From contig MLAK01000638.1 in assembly GCA_001839685.1 (NCBI GenBank), forward strand, positions 134,237 to 198,236: a stretch of DNA of 64,000 nt, written 5' to 3'. Made by a program: the position numbers and the translations under genes. Below, in pieces: positions 51,901-61,697 of the stretch; the first letter of the stretch is position 1; every line of letters begins with the position of its first letter. The notes under the pieces were generated by a model that saw nothing but the letters and a program-made list of their open reading frames with translations, was not told the DNA's origin and searched no databases. Source of the stretch: Tritrichomonas foetus. Taxonomy: Eukaryota; Parabasalia; Tritrichomonadida; Tritrichomonadidae.

Positions 51901-54900
51901 AAGACAAAAAGAAATTTTAGATGAATTAAATTCGAATTTCATTGATTTTAATAGCCTTCAAACTTATATACTTCCTGAATTAATGAAAACATATAAAACA
52001 TCATTAGATGAAGAATATACCCTAATGCAAAGTTATAAAATGGACCCGAATGATGAAAATAAATATGAATTAACAATTCCTGAAATTCGATTTAGCAATC
52101 AAGATCAATATATCGATGCAGATATTACACAAGATTGGATGCATAAATATATGATAACTCGATTTGCTAAGCATAGATTCTTTGATCAAACTATTGAATT
52201 AGACGATAATGGAATTGAAAGATTCAAAAAAAGAAATGTTGATATGCATATCATTCTTCCTGAAAAATTTAATGTTTTACTGAAACCAGAATTTTTGACT
52301 GTGATTGGATTACTCTTTAAAACAATGAGTCTTCCTCCAGATAGTCATTTTTTAGCGAGCATTACACGTGACCTTGTTACAGAAACGTCATCAGCAGTCA
52401 TCAATCGAACAAAGAATATGTCTGTTCATATTCCAGGTATTCAATTGTTAATGGTTGATCCTTTGTTTGAAATTGATTTAAGTATTGGAAAAATTGATAT
52501 TTTCCTTGAAAATGAAGTCCAAATTTCCAGTCAAATGAGTTTATCTGTTTCGAATTTGTCTTTAAATGTGTCAGATAAAGAAACATTAGAAAATCAAATC
52601 ACACTAAAGCTGCCAAGTGTTCAATTAGGAAAAATTGATTCTGATACATCAATAAATGTCTCAAAAATCGATGTTGCAGTAAAACAAACTGCATTAAAAG
52701 TTATTAATCAGGCTTTACAAAAAATGATGCCATTACTATCAGATTTTTCACTGCCAAATGCAGGAAAGAGAGGAGAACAATTAGAAAGATTACTAAAAAA
52801 TCACGAAGATTTTCGAAAATATTTTAAGCATCTTAAAAAGTGGCAATATTCTACTTGTGGCAATCCAATTGTTTCACCAAAGGTTAATGCTTTGATCTCT
52901 GCATTATATTTATCTTATTCTCAACAAAATATTCATGATTTTGTAAATAATTATCGTTTTTATAAAATTCCATCTGATCCACCATCTTATAAAACATCTT
53001 TAATGATGATAAAGATTGGAAGATTTCGATTTGCGCTTGATAAGAGTGTATTAGAAGTTCGTATAAATCCTATCACATTACAATCCAAAGGATTCCAGAC
53101 AATTGCAAATGTATCAGTCAAGTATATTAAAGCTTTATTAATGGTTGAATTACTAGTGTTTGCTAGTAGTATTAAAATTCCTCCAAAGCCTGAAACAGAA
53201 TTTCCTCCACAAAAAAAGAAACCAAAAGCAAACCCGATTAAAATTGAAAATGAAAGCGAGTTTATTTTTAATATTACATTGAATACAATTTATGCTTCCT
53301 TCGAGTTCCTGAAATTGCAAATTCATTATTTTACCTCTGTGATTAATATATCAAAACATCCTTCATTAATGTTATCTATGTCAAAATTTGTCTTAACAAT
53401 TGGTGAATTTGCACAAATGGTTTTAGGTGGCTTTGATGTCTGTCATACATCCAAATTAAAGTGTGGAATTATACATATAAGGCCAATTGATATTTATTTT
53501 TCAATTGATTTATTATTAAATACAAAAGAGTGCTTAAACTTAACATTCTTAGAAAAATTACCAAAGAAAGATCCAGTAGCACTAGAGAAGAAAAAAGCTA
53601 AAAGAAAGTCAATTGCTATGACAATTAGTGACGAAATGAAGACGAAAGAAAAGAATGGAATTATTTCCGAAATTCTCTTTGATAATAGTTTTTCATTAAC
53701 AATTGATAAAATTAATATTAATGCAGCTATTAATAACTCATTAACTGCGAATTTCGTTTTCCCTGGATTTCGAGGTGGCAATGATTCTGTTGGAGAAAAA
53801 TCTTTTACATTCTTCCTATATGCTATGATTCCAAAACTTACAATTCCAGGTTATGTTTCTTTCCCATTATCAAATTTTCTACTTCATGGTGCTTTTCTCT
53901 CTGAAAGAAAAGAAATATTTCTGCTTGGAATGATTGGAGAAATTAACATATTATCACATCATAAAACATTGACAAAACTTGCATCATTAATTAATGACAT
54001 TTTATCAAGGAAACCTAAAAAAGATGATACGAATAAAAATATTTCTGCAATCCATAATGTTAATGCTAATGTTGATGTTGATAAAAATGTTAATTTAACA
54101 AACCTAAATAAACTCGCTAATATCAAGAAAAGAGATCAAAAAAAGGAAAAGAAGAGAGTTTCTGTCCGATCTGTTCAACATGAAACTAAAAGAATTGCCG
54201 AAAAAACCGGAATTAAAATCACTATTAACTTTTTCTTACCTCAACTTACAATGGAATTACCAGAAATTTTCTCGCGTCTTGTCATTACCGAACCTTCTTT
54301 ATCAATGAGTTATGATGAACAATTTGGATTTCAAGTTGAAGTGGATAAACTTCATTTAAATGTATTCAATACAACTCTTGCTGTCAGCTTAAACTTCACA
54401 AAGAAGCTGAATTTCATTATGTTTTCTATTTATGGTTTGAATGTTGTTGTAACGACTTCAATTATGAATCATATTCCTGATCTGAAAAACTTCTTTTTGC
54501 TTATTAAAGCCGAATTTTCACAACAAGAAAATGTCAACACTTTAATTAAGGGTATTAATCATCAAATTCAAAATACAGTGATTCGAAAATTCACTGAAAG
54601 TATTAAATCGCAATCCGCTAAGAAAGAAGAATTTGAATTTCCAACAATAACAACAACAAAATTCCTTCTTGAACTTCATGAAAACTTGGTAACAGTTAAA
54701 ATGCCAAATAGTGGTGATATTGTTTTAACTACACCACTTATTTCATTACTACTAGAAATCAGAAAGAGTAAAATGCATACAAAAATGGCCACAGCTGCAC
54801 AATTCTTCTTCCATACATTAAGAATCATACTTGATACAACTGAAAGACAAGGTGATAACCTTTCATCAATTGAATGTAATAAAGCTACAGTTACTGCAAT

Positions 54901-57337
54901 TACTTTCATGGATAATGTAAATATTGATGTTGCAATCGATAGCTTCATTGTATCACTTTATCCAACAATACCAAATGTTGTCGCACATATATTAAAACTA
55001 CTTAACGATGCTAGACCAAAAATACCTAAAGAAGAAAGGATGAAAGTCATAACACCAAGCAAAAAGAAGAAATTAGAACAAAGGCGAGGTTCATTAAGGC
55101 ATTTTACACCAGAATCACAATTAATCACCGCTAATTTTCACATTGTCAATACTGCTGTTGTTCTTAATCCTGTAAACACTAAATTCCCTGTTCCGCATGT
55201 TTCCGCAAACGTAATGTTTGAAAAGAAAAGTGGTGCTAGTTCATTTTTCAGACAGAAACTTCATGCGCATATTTCTATTGATCCAATTTGTGCCTCAATT
55301 ACTCCGCAATTGCTTAAATGGTTATCAAGTCTCGTTAAACATTCAAAACGAGCTACTAAAAACTCAGGTGCCTTTGGTTCTAGTCTTGAAGAATTTCCGA
55401 AATTTGGAGAACCCAAAACAAAGAAGCCCAAAAGTCCCAGCATCAATAAAATTATTCTTGATGTAACGATCGATACTAAAGCACTTGAAATTTCACTTGG
55501 TTGCCAACCTTCCGATGTACAACTATTATTTGGTTTCAAAGGCTTTTCAATGCTTTATACAACAAAAGTGAAAGGTTTTTCTTTTCAACTTTCAAATATT
55601 TTTGTTTCTACCGATAGCATCAGGCGAAATGTCGATTTATTTGGCAGTAGTCGTTTATTATCCTTTGAAATTCCATCAATTGTTGGTTTTATTAATTTAA
55701 ATTCGCAAATTTTCAACATTAAAACAATTTCAATTGTTGTTTCGAATGATAAAATGGAAGATTTGTTCACATTCTTAAAAGTATGGGTTCAGCCTATCAC
55801 ACAACTAATGAAGAAGGGCGATTCGCCTTCACCTTCAAAGCATAAATCTGAAATGATAACTCATGACGTTATTCATCCACCAAAAATGGCAGGTGTTCTT
55901 GCACCAATTCGAAGACTATCTAGTGTTGGAATGAATATTTTCACTGCTGATATTCCACGTCCTTTACATAAAACACAAAATCTCGTTGAATCAGAACGCC
56001 TTGATATTCCATCAATTAAATTTGAATCACATGAACAAGATAAAAAGCCAAAGTTGAAATTAACTCTCGAAATTGGTGAATTTAATGTAGTTTTTGCTTA
56101 TTCTGGTCAACATGGAAAACTTTCACTTGGAATTATACCAATTCGTCTTGAAAAAGATGATCAATCTACAGTTTTATCTATTTCCACAATTCGATTAATG
56201 GCAGCTGGATTTGTTGCAGGAGAAATTCTCATTGAACAAATTATTGTACAACTCCACACTTTCCAATCCGGTTTTAACTTTGTTTCAATGTTAGGTAATA
56301 TGACATGTGATCTAAAAAGTGGCGAGGATCCAATGTTATTATTTGATCTCAAAGGTGCAATGTTATTTTTCTTATTTGTTCCACCAATCCATCAAATTCT
56401 ATCGATTACTGTGAATTCACCGCAGCTTAGAATGATTGCACAGGCTGTTTCTAAATTCCAAAGTCTTCTGAAAAGTATCATTGAGCCAATAAAAATTGGC
56501 CTTGCACAAACTAAACGATCAACCAAGCAAAAAGTTACCAAACCTCCCAAACAGAAAATCAATATTGAAAAAGCCAAACTGAATCTACTTATAGAAAAGC
56601 TTCAAGTTGAGCTATTCCGTTATTATATTACTGATAAAGAAGCTGTTCGAGTGACAGTAAATGGCGCCTCAATGCTTATGTCGGTTTTAGGTAAAAGTGC
56701 GAGCACTACACGAAACATGAAGTTTACTTTTCATCCAATGGCATTATCAAGACTTACTTGTGATAATGGACGAGTTACTGATGATAGAAATGTTCTTTCA
56801 ATTCCTAAAATTTCCGGTGATTTGAATACTTTGCAAAAAGATGAAAAAGTAGAATATGATTTTATTACGGTATTTAATGATTCTGTTGAAACATCTTTAA
56901 GTTTAAGCGATTATGAAATTGTGATGGCTGTTGTTAAATTTGCTTTAAGTCAACTGAAAAGTGGAAACGCAGATATTGTTTTGGATGACGAAAAGAACAA
57001 TAAATTTAAGAAAGGAAAATATGACGAAAACAGTGATACTGCTGATGAATTTGATATTGAAAATGAAGAAATGAACAAGAAAAAGCAGAAAGTAAAATTA
57101 ACTTTTGTTCCAGGAAAATATGATTTTGCTCCACAATTTAAGATTTCACTTGGTGCAAGAATCACACCAAATGTTGAATGGGTTTTGACAAGACTTGGAA
57201 TTGCTGATGAACATATTATTCCATCAATGCTATTTGAGTATGTTTGCTTAGGACTCCAGAAGGTGCTTGAAGGACTTGCTCAGTCTGTGTATAATGAAGG
57301 AAAACGTGAAAATGAAAATTTAAGATTAGAAAAATGA
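48977..57337 (+). CDS. Bridge-like lipid transfer protein, Csf1/BLTP1 (Tweek/KIAA1109) type
   Basis: 2786 residues from the ATG at 48977. It has a single N-terminal membrane anchor (about residues 11-33, IVIFISIFAIVLFYFVFF), followed by the conserved entry module of the family: KRFTLSGVSGQILIHGLTFN, IDRIALSVKYW, SRLVAKIDGIRIIIFNQSVE. The rest is a long chain of amphipathic beta-rich segments typical of RBG-type hydrophobic grooves, with disordered acidic or basic insertions near 880-945 and 1690-1735. Size matches yeast Csf1 (~2960) better than animal BLTP1 (~5000). Such proteins bridge the ER to other membranes at contact sites and conduct lipids in bulk. The N-terminal motif points to Csf1/BLTP1 and not VPS13 or ATG2. 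No frameshift over 8.3 kb. Confidence 0.82.
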   Translation: MEFNVDDIPWNIVIFISIFAIVLFYFVFFQSYLTALIYRLFLKVLPHSMHIKFKRFTLSGVSGQILIHGLTFNTLQMSVHIDRIALSVKYWRKIPDFDEDRKNRSRLVAKIDGIRIIIFNQSVENIERIEKFKKLFEEGKTTEEVTEIFKEFFPAPQPYQLSIFMRMILPIRFIIHSLVVSIGNPYLPANLFFSTKKINGYYTMLPREDPQHSLKSLISLTFSEVNFKALPNDNFDKSKLVANSMRKLESRFNKTRSILTVREMNIDYKQDAYGCYIRTDDENSVRCVTAEPKMVIKIDFFDTCLTYGPYIDKVRSAFMRYFMPFLFTNPVIYPESHSRVKYMELFTTFHENTVIEIPFITNQNVAESLYLRIDPKSTINVIVPQSVSSFDENKMEVDCCFFNAKISTSLSNETIIHSDTLYIYYLMVYPEKWYDVYTTKLALDFVNCTTMLAPYHIDFLTQLGTDFSATYPFEVQVDELNRFQPAVYYITLGMYPAMIGLLSQPNPPFEFINNIDGHARTVLLADSVALRIQMPFLEYNSSEKQVSFTAQIRKATVDFLLPDNHIYQFRRGGEYHDFLECMQIDLSGSYQWSTKTGNVHLPMVVKVGTVEGTMTVFSLMSFLSTLTNYTATVKAHPNNEKLNQAFSEWTQPPVQFSDAISHSQITVQLVKLDLKLPYDLYDMSAFVSAKASDVFISMEGHFPFWHMILKAPAITISFSETNFPSEKFFYERMGDQSDKSSQGMIHVDGLLMTMKNCNVRDLRPATVNSLIALDVGEVTGYAACHQIFASLDLFNNLLTLFFSEDTKPVPEVNLDSIYLPSMIRVSLRSISIFVDFGSNGLLSVLLPSGIAVYSDNLIDENAYTNLFVNIPTLDIHHVIDASSNNSKITRNNSKFDNDSENEKEIRKRMKNIKRRSINSGSSEEDDENDGENELGNDSNENDDSGEAKLCSIFRVTTFLSIIRRINYSEPKFDSRRQKEILDELNSNFIDFNSLQTYILPELMKTYKTSLDEEYTLMQSYKMDPNDENKYELTIPEIRFSNQDQYIDADITQDWMHKYMITRFAKHRFFDQTIELDDNGIERFKKRNVDMHIILPEKFNVLLKPEFLTVIGLLFKTMSLPPDSHFLASITRDLVTETSSAVINRTKNMSVHIPGIQLLMVDPLFEIDLSIGKIDIFLENEVQISSQMSLSVSNLSLNVSDKETLENQITLKLPSVQLGKIDSDTSINVSKIDVAVKQTALKVINQALQKMMPLLSDFSLPNAGKRGEQLERLLKNHEDFRKYFKHLKKWQYSTCGNPIVSPKVNALISALYLSYSQQNIHDFVNNYRFYKIPSDPPSYKTSLMMIKIGRFRFALDKSVLEVRINPITLQSKGFQTIANVSVKYIKALLMVELLVFASSIKIPPKPETEFPPQKKKPKANPIKIENESEFIFNITLNTIYASFEFLKLQIHYFTSVINISKHPSLMLSMSKFVLTIGEFAQMVLGGFDVCHTSKLKCGIIHIRPIDIYFSIDLLLNTKECLNLTFLEKLPKKDPVALEKKKAKRKSIAMTISDEMKTKEKNGIISEILFDNSFSLTIDKININAAINNSLTANFVFPGFRGGNDSVGEKSFTFFLYAMIPKLTIPGYVSFPLSNFLLHGAFLSERKEIFLLGMIGEINILSHHKTLTKLASLINDILSRKPKKDDTNKNISAIHNVNANVDVDKNVNLTNLNKLANIKKRDQKKEKKRVSVRSVQHETKRIAEKTGIKITINFFLPQLTMELPEIFSRLVITEPSLSMSYDEQFGFQVEVDKLHLNVFNTTLAVSLNFTKKLNFIMFSIYGLNVVVTTSIMNHIPDLKNFFLLIKAEFSQQENVNTLIKGINHQIQNTVIRKFTESIKSQSAKKEEFEFPTITTTKFLLELHENLVTVKMPNSGDIVLTTPLISLLLEIRKSKMHTKMATAAQFFFHTLRIILDTTERQGDNLSSIECNKATVTAITFMDNVNIDVAIDSFIVSLYPTIPNVVAHILKLLNDARPKIPKEERMKVITPSKKKKLEQRRGSLRHFTPESQLITANFHIVNTAVVLNPVNTKFPVPHVSANVMFEKKSGASSFFRQKLHAHISIDPICASITPQLLKWLSSLVKHSKRATKNSGAFGSSLEEFPKFGEPKTKKPKSPSINKIILDVTIDTKALEISLGCQPSDVQLLFGFKGFSMLYTTKVKGFSFQLSNIFVSTDSIRRNVDLFGSSRLLSFEIPSIVGFINLNSQIFNIKTISIVVSNDKMEDLFTFLKVWVQPITQLMKKGDSPSPSKHKSEMITHDVIHPPKMAGVLAPIRRLSSVGMNIFTADIPRPLHKTQNLVESERLDIPSIKFESHEQDKKPKLKLTLEIGEFNVVFAYSGQHGKLSLGIIPIRLEKDDQSTVLSISTIRLMAAGFVAGEILIEQIIVQLHTFQSGFNFVSMLGNMTCDLKSGEDPMLLFDLKGAMLFFLFVPPIHQILSITVNSPQLRMIAQAVSKFQSLLKSIIEPIKIGLAQTKRSTKQKVTKPPKQKINIEKAKLNLLIEKLQVELFRYYITDKEAVRVTVNGASMLMSVLGKSASTTRNMKFTFHPMALSRLTCDNGRVTDDRNVLSIPKISGDLNTLQKDEKVEYDFITVFNDSVETSLSLSDYEIVMAVVKFALSQLKSGNADIVLDDEKNNKFKKGKYDENSDTADEFDIENEEMNKKKQKVKLTFVPGKYDFAPQFKISLGARITPNVEWVLTRLGIADEHIIPSMLFEYVCLGLQKVLEGLAQSVYNEGKRENENLRLEK

Positions 57338-57491
57338 AAAAGAAAAAAAAAAAATAGAAATTTCTGTCGTTTAGATTATATGTAAAATATATGTTATTGC
57401 GTGAAATTCGTCTATTTTTATTAACTAAAAGGATTTTTTTAAATAAATGTGAAAGTCTATAAAATCGAGTAACATATTTTGAAGAGGAAGG

Positions 57492-57498
57492 AAAAAAA
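57492..57498 (-). terminator. RNA polymerase III terminator
   Basis: A run of seven T on the coding (minus) strand follows the discriminator base of the tRNA immediately, the standard Pol III stop signal. Confidence 0.85.
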
Positions 57499-57570
57499 TG
57501 TCCCAGAGCGGAATCGAACCGCTGTCTGATCCGTGTCAAGGATCTATTCTAACCATTATACTACTGGGAC
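57499..57570 (-). tRNA. tRNA with anticodon GAC (Val by anticodon)
   Basis: 72 bases on the minus strand folding into a full cloverleaf: acceptor GTCCCAG/CTGGGAC (7 bp), D arm with GTATAATGGTTAGAAT, anticodon stem GATCC/GGATC around the loop TTGACAC, T stem AGCGG/CCGCT around TTCGATT, discriminator A. Box A (TAGTATAATGG) and box B (GGTTCGATTCC) match Pol III promoters. By anticodon, it would read Val codons GUC/GUU. G34 Val tRNAs are unusual in eukaryotes, which normally use AAC. The body (D arm, C38, G10-U25) is like Asp/Glu tRNAs, and one base change in the anticodon middle position would give Asp GTC; however the discriminator is A and not the G of Asp. No intron; CCA is not encoded. Confidence 0.85.
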
Positions 57571-57700
57571 TAGTTGACCATTCAAAATATAATATTTATC
57601 TAACTGAAAAACATATTTAGATTCATTAGAGAATGAATTTCATCTAGCTTAAAAATTTCAATAAAAATCCATAATGATTAACAAATCTTAAAAAAACAGT

Positions 57701-60700
57701 TTAGTCAAATATAAATAAATATATAAATGACATCAAATTAAGGGATAAACCCAAATTTTGATGAAGCCTATATAAACTATTGGGAGTAAATAAATTAGTA
57801 GAAACAGGAAGAGGAATTACGCTAATTTCTGATTCCTTATCATTATTGTCAACTGCATATATGTGAAGGTAGTAAACTTTACCCCATTCATTCTGTATTT
57901 TCATAGTTCCATCAGTTGAAGTATTAATTAAATCCTCTTTACTCAAACTTGATTCTGAACTCACACAGTATTTGTAGCATTGAATTCCACTTGGATCTGT
58001 TAAAACACTAACAATTGAAGATTCAGCAATTGGCTCTGTATTCTCAGCATCATGACCATATCCAAGAACTTTATAAGAATATGAAGTTCCATAATCAAAT
58101 GATTCTACTTTCACTGTAAGAGATGTTGAATGTGTAACAATACTAACTAATGTAGGATTAGAAGGTGGTGTAATATCATAACCTTCATTATCAATCGATT
58201 TCTTTTTGTCACTTCTTTGTTTAAGATAAAACAAAGTGTTTGCAATAATCTTTCGTTCATCATTTGTAGATTGGCAATTACTATGACCTGTTTGAATCAT
58301 TGCTACATTGTTATTTGAAGTTAAATAAAATTTGTGATTTCCTGTAAGTTCAGGTCCAGGTTTCTCTTCGTTATTGTTTAATGGTACACCCATTTCAATC
58401 CATATATCACCGTTGGCCATTTGTGCACATGTATGTGTATCTGGAACATTGAGCTTTACTCCAACTTTACCAATATTCCATGGATAATTTGTTAATAATC
58501 CTTCTTTTTTAATAATGACTTCTGATGCACAATAACTTGTGGAATAATCATAATCTGATGTCGAGCATCGGTCTGATGTATTTTCCCAAAGACCAATTTT
58601 CATATTCAAATAATGTGCAAGTGGACCATATGAATCNGATGTACCATATCGATAACCGAGAACATCATGTCCAAATAAAACTCCATAGCCATCTTCTATA
58701 TATTTATCTAGAGCTGCAACTGCTGCTGCGTTCCCTGTATTTCTAATTGCATATGGATTGTTTGCATGATTTGTATCCCATGTTCCAATAAAAATGACAT
58801 CATGATCAGTTAATTTGTCCAAAATATTATCAACATTATCACGTAAATAATAATTTGGTACACTAGTAACATATATTAATTGAGTGGTTGTTTGAGTTCC
58901 ATCTTCATTCTCTGCTGTGAATGCTCCATATGGTTCATAATATGTAGTTTGTGAACCTTCTGCTATATATCCTCCTTCCATCCATACTTTTAATGATGCA
59001 CTTTTATAGTCATTATATGATGTTCCATTCAAAAGAGTGAATGTGACTGTTGGTAAATCNTTGGTTTTACCATATTCATAATCTGGATAAACATTTAAAA
59101 CTTTGACTTTATCACCTGAAATAAAATCCATTGTACTAATAGTTTGTGGATCTTCACCTTCTTTATATTTCAAAACTTTGAAGTATTGAATGTCGCCTGA
59201 TATTTCTTCCCAATTCAATTGAACTCCTCCTTTCCCATTTGATAATGATGGATCAAATATTGCTGTTAAAGGTATAGGTATTGGAAAAGTTGATACATCT
59301 GATTCTAAATCACGATAATCAATCGAAAAAATATGAATATATTTTCTCTTTGTTAAATCATTTGGTAATTCAATGATACCTGATGTTGTAGTTAATGTGA
59401 ATAGATCTCTGTTATCTTTGGTTGCTGTCTCTTCTTCATCAATGTAATAATAATATATTTTCATTTCTGTATGAACTGTAATACTAATTTTGTTTGTTTC
59501 TGCTGCAATATTAATATTATCATATTCTTCATATCCTTTGACTGTAAAACTATATGTTGTTCCTAAAGTTTTTGCTACAATATTAAATATGATTTTATCT
59601 GATTTAAAAGAAGTTGATTCTATGTATGGTGGCTGTGGTCTTGTCTTATCATATGCATCTTCATCTATAAATGATGAGATTCCACGTTTCTTCAACGAAA
59701 AGATGGCATTCGCCAATATTTTTCTTTCGGATTCTGTTGAGCTCATTTTTCCATGACCTGTTTGAATCATTCCAAGATTATCCTTCGTTGTTAAATAAAA
59801 TTTATAATTTCCTGAATCATTTGAATTCGGTGGTTTATCTTGTGTTGATGAATTTAAAGCTACAAAATCTCCAAATTCCATCCAAATATTTCCATTGGCT
59901 AATTGTGATGTTGAATGTGTATATGGAACTGAAAATTCTGTATCAATTTCTCCAAGATCATGTGGGTATTTTGTAATTAAGCCTTTTTTGGTAATTTTGG
60001 CTTTATCAGACCAATAACTTGTTTCATAATCATAGTCGAAGTTTGAGGCTCTATCTGTTCGATTGTTCCATACTCCAATGGACATATCGAGTTTTTCTGC
60101 TATTGGTCCATAACTTTGATCTGTTCCAAAATTGAAACCAATAACATCATGGGTCAGAAGAATTCCTTTTCCAGATTCATAGTATTCCATTAATGCTTCC
60201 ATAGATTCATTACTTCCCCTGTTTCGTAAACAACCAACATTATGATTATTATAAGCATCCCATGCACCAAGTATAAATACATCATAATCATACATTTTGG
60301 GATAAAATGGATTATTTTCTTGTTGCAAATACATATTATCCCTAAAGTTTGCATGAACAAACATATCAAGTGATATCAACTGTTCATACTCATTGTTACT
60401 ATTTTTAATTGCTCCAGCAGGTTCAAATGAATCAAATAGGGTTACATTATCATCCTCATATACTTCACCTCCTTCAATCCATACTTTCATAATAGAACTA
60501 GCATTTGCATTTTCTATTATAGTTCCATCTCTCATCACAAATTTATATGTATTAGGAATAATGAATGTTTTATATGTATCTGGAAATACCAGTAATGCTT
60601 TAACTTTGTCATTAGTGATAAAATCTTTTTTAGTTTGATACTCTGTATCCCCTTCATATCTAGATATTGTCATATAGTTATATCTACATTTTAGTTCTTC

Positions 60701-61237
60701 AAAATTCANTTGAGTGCAGCCTTTATTATNACATAATGATTGATTATAACTTAGTTTTAATGGGATTGGAATATCGAATGATGNAATTCCAGATTTGTCA
60801 TCACTAGAATCGACAACATAAGCATGAATGTAATGTCGGTCGTNAACATTGTTGGGACACTCGATTTCACCTGATGTGGATGATAAGGTTATGATACTTT
60901 GATCAGGTGGCGAGGAATCATTGCTGATATAGTACATGAATCGATTATAATCAGTTAATTTTTTGAATTTAATAATAACACTAGGATATTTAAATGAGCA
61001 ACTATCAATGACTGGAGAACTAGGAGCAGCGTATGAATAGACAAAAAATAGTAAAAGCATGAAAACCCAGAAATAAATACTGAAAATTGAAATAGTATTG
61101 AAATGCGCCAAAATGTCGCAATAATGAGAGTCAACTTGACAATATAAGCTATTCAATCTAAAAATTCTATGCGTATAATTGAATAAGTCATTGAAAAGAT
61201 TTATTTCAAAAGTCCAACTATCTTTTTTTCTTACCAT
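57701..61237 (-). CDS. Secreted/surface protein with two ~500-residue repeats (DUF5057-like)
   Basis: 1178 residues from the ATG at 61237. A hydrophobic segment (about 48-70, ending FVYSYAAPSSP) is either a late signal or an anchor; the ATG at 61063 (residue 59, MLLLFF) would give a normal-length signal peptide and may be the true start. Two long repeats follow with a period near 500 residues. Each has an FN3-like beta part and a globular part: first copy YDVFILGAWDAY...ILLTHDVIGFNFG...GMIQTGHGKMSSTESERKIL, second copy HDVIFIGTWD...VLFGHDVLGYRYG...AMIQTGHSNCQSTNDERKII. A third FN3-like unit closes the protein. From memory the globular part resembles a family annotated DUF5057. No C-terminal anchor is clear apart from a short hydrophobic end. 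Probably exported. Six N bases fall in this gene. Confidence 0.8.
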   Translation of the reverse strand: MVRKKDSWTFEINLFNDLFNYTHRIFRLNSLYCQVDSHYCDILAHFNTISIFSIYFWVFMLLLFFVYSYAAPSSPVIDSCSFKYPSVIIKFKKLTDYNRFMYYISNDSSPPDQSIITLSSTSGEIECPNNVXDRHYIHAYVVDSSDDKSGIXSFDIPIPLKLSYNQSLCXNKGCTQXNFEELKCRYNYMTISRYEGDTEYQTKKDFITNDKVKALLVFPDTYKTFIIPNTYKFVMRDGTIIENANASSIMKVWIEGGEVYEDDNVTLFDSFEPAGAIKNSNNEYEQLISLDMFVHANFRDNMYLQQENNPFYPKMYDYDVFILGAWDAYNNHNVGCLRNRGSNESMEALMEYYESGKGILLTHDVIGFNFGTDQSYGPIAEKLDMSIGVWNNRTDRASNFDYDYETSYWSDKAKITKKGLITKYPHDLGEIDTEFSVPYTHSTSQLANGNIWMEFGDFVALNSSTQDKPPNSNDSGNYKFYLTTKDNLGMIQTGHGKMSSTESERKILANAIFSLKKRGISSFIDEDAYDKTRPQPPYIESTSFKSDKIIFNIVAKTLGTTYSFTVKGYEEYDNINIAAETNKISITVHTEMKIYYYYIDEEETATKDNRDLFTLTTTSGIIELPNDLTKRKYIHIFSIDYRDLESDVSTFPIPIPLTAIFDPSLSNGKGGVQLNWEEISGDIQYFKVLKYKEGEDPQTISTMDFISGDKVKVLNVYPDYEYGKTXDLPTVTFTLLNGTSYNDYKSASLKVWMEGGYIAEGSQTTYYEPYGAFTAENEDGTQTTTQLIYVTSVPNYYLRDNVDNILDKLTDHDVIFIGTWDTNHANNPYAIRNTGNAAAVAALDKYIEDGYGVLFGHDVLGYRYGTXDSYGPLAHYLNMKIGLWENTSDRCSTSDYDYSTSYCASEVIIKKEGLLTNYPWNIGKVGVKLNVPDTHTCAQMANGDIWIEMGVPLNNNEEKPGPELTGNHKFYLTSNNNVAMIQTGHSNCQSTNDERKIIANTLFYLKQRSDKKKSIDNEGYDITPPSNPTLVSIVTHSTSLTVKVESFDYGTSYSYKVLGYGHDAENTEPIAESSIVSVLTDPSGIQCYKYCVSSESSLSKEDLINTSTDGTMKIQNEWGKVYYLHIYAVDNNDKESEISVIPLPVSTNLFTPNSLYRLHQNLGLSLNLMSFIYLFIFD

Positions 61238-61697
61238 TTGAATAGATATAGAATTTATTTATAACAAATTTTTTGAATAAAAAACTATTCGATTCTATAT
61301 TTAAATTTCAAAGATAGTTAGATGTATACAAACTAACTAGCTCTAGATGTAGAAGACCATTGAGAGATCTAAATGAATAATTGTTGATATTATTGTCATC
61401 TAAATATTATTTAATTGTAATCCTATTAATAATATATAAATATTATAATTTAAAAATCAAGATACAGAGAAAACCAAATCCAAAAAAAAATTGTGAGAAA
61501 AAAATAAACCCAACAGAAATTTCTGAGAATTATTGAGATAAAAAGGGATTTTATAGCATTAATATCTTGATTATTTCTTATCATAAATCGTGCTTTTTAT
61601 TATCATATGACCCTCCATCGAAAATTATAATGTTTTCCAAAATACAAAAATGAAGTATAAAAAAAATATTAATAATTTTGATATAAATAAAAAAAAT
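61238..61697. other. Intergenic, no gene seen
   Basis: AT-rich 5' flank of the repeat protein. No structure noted except the end of a minus-strand remnant to the right. Confidence 0.5.
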
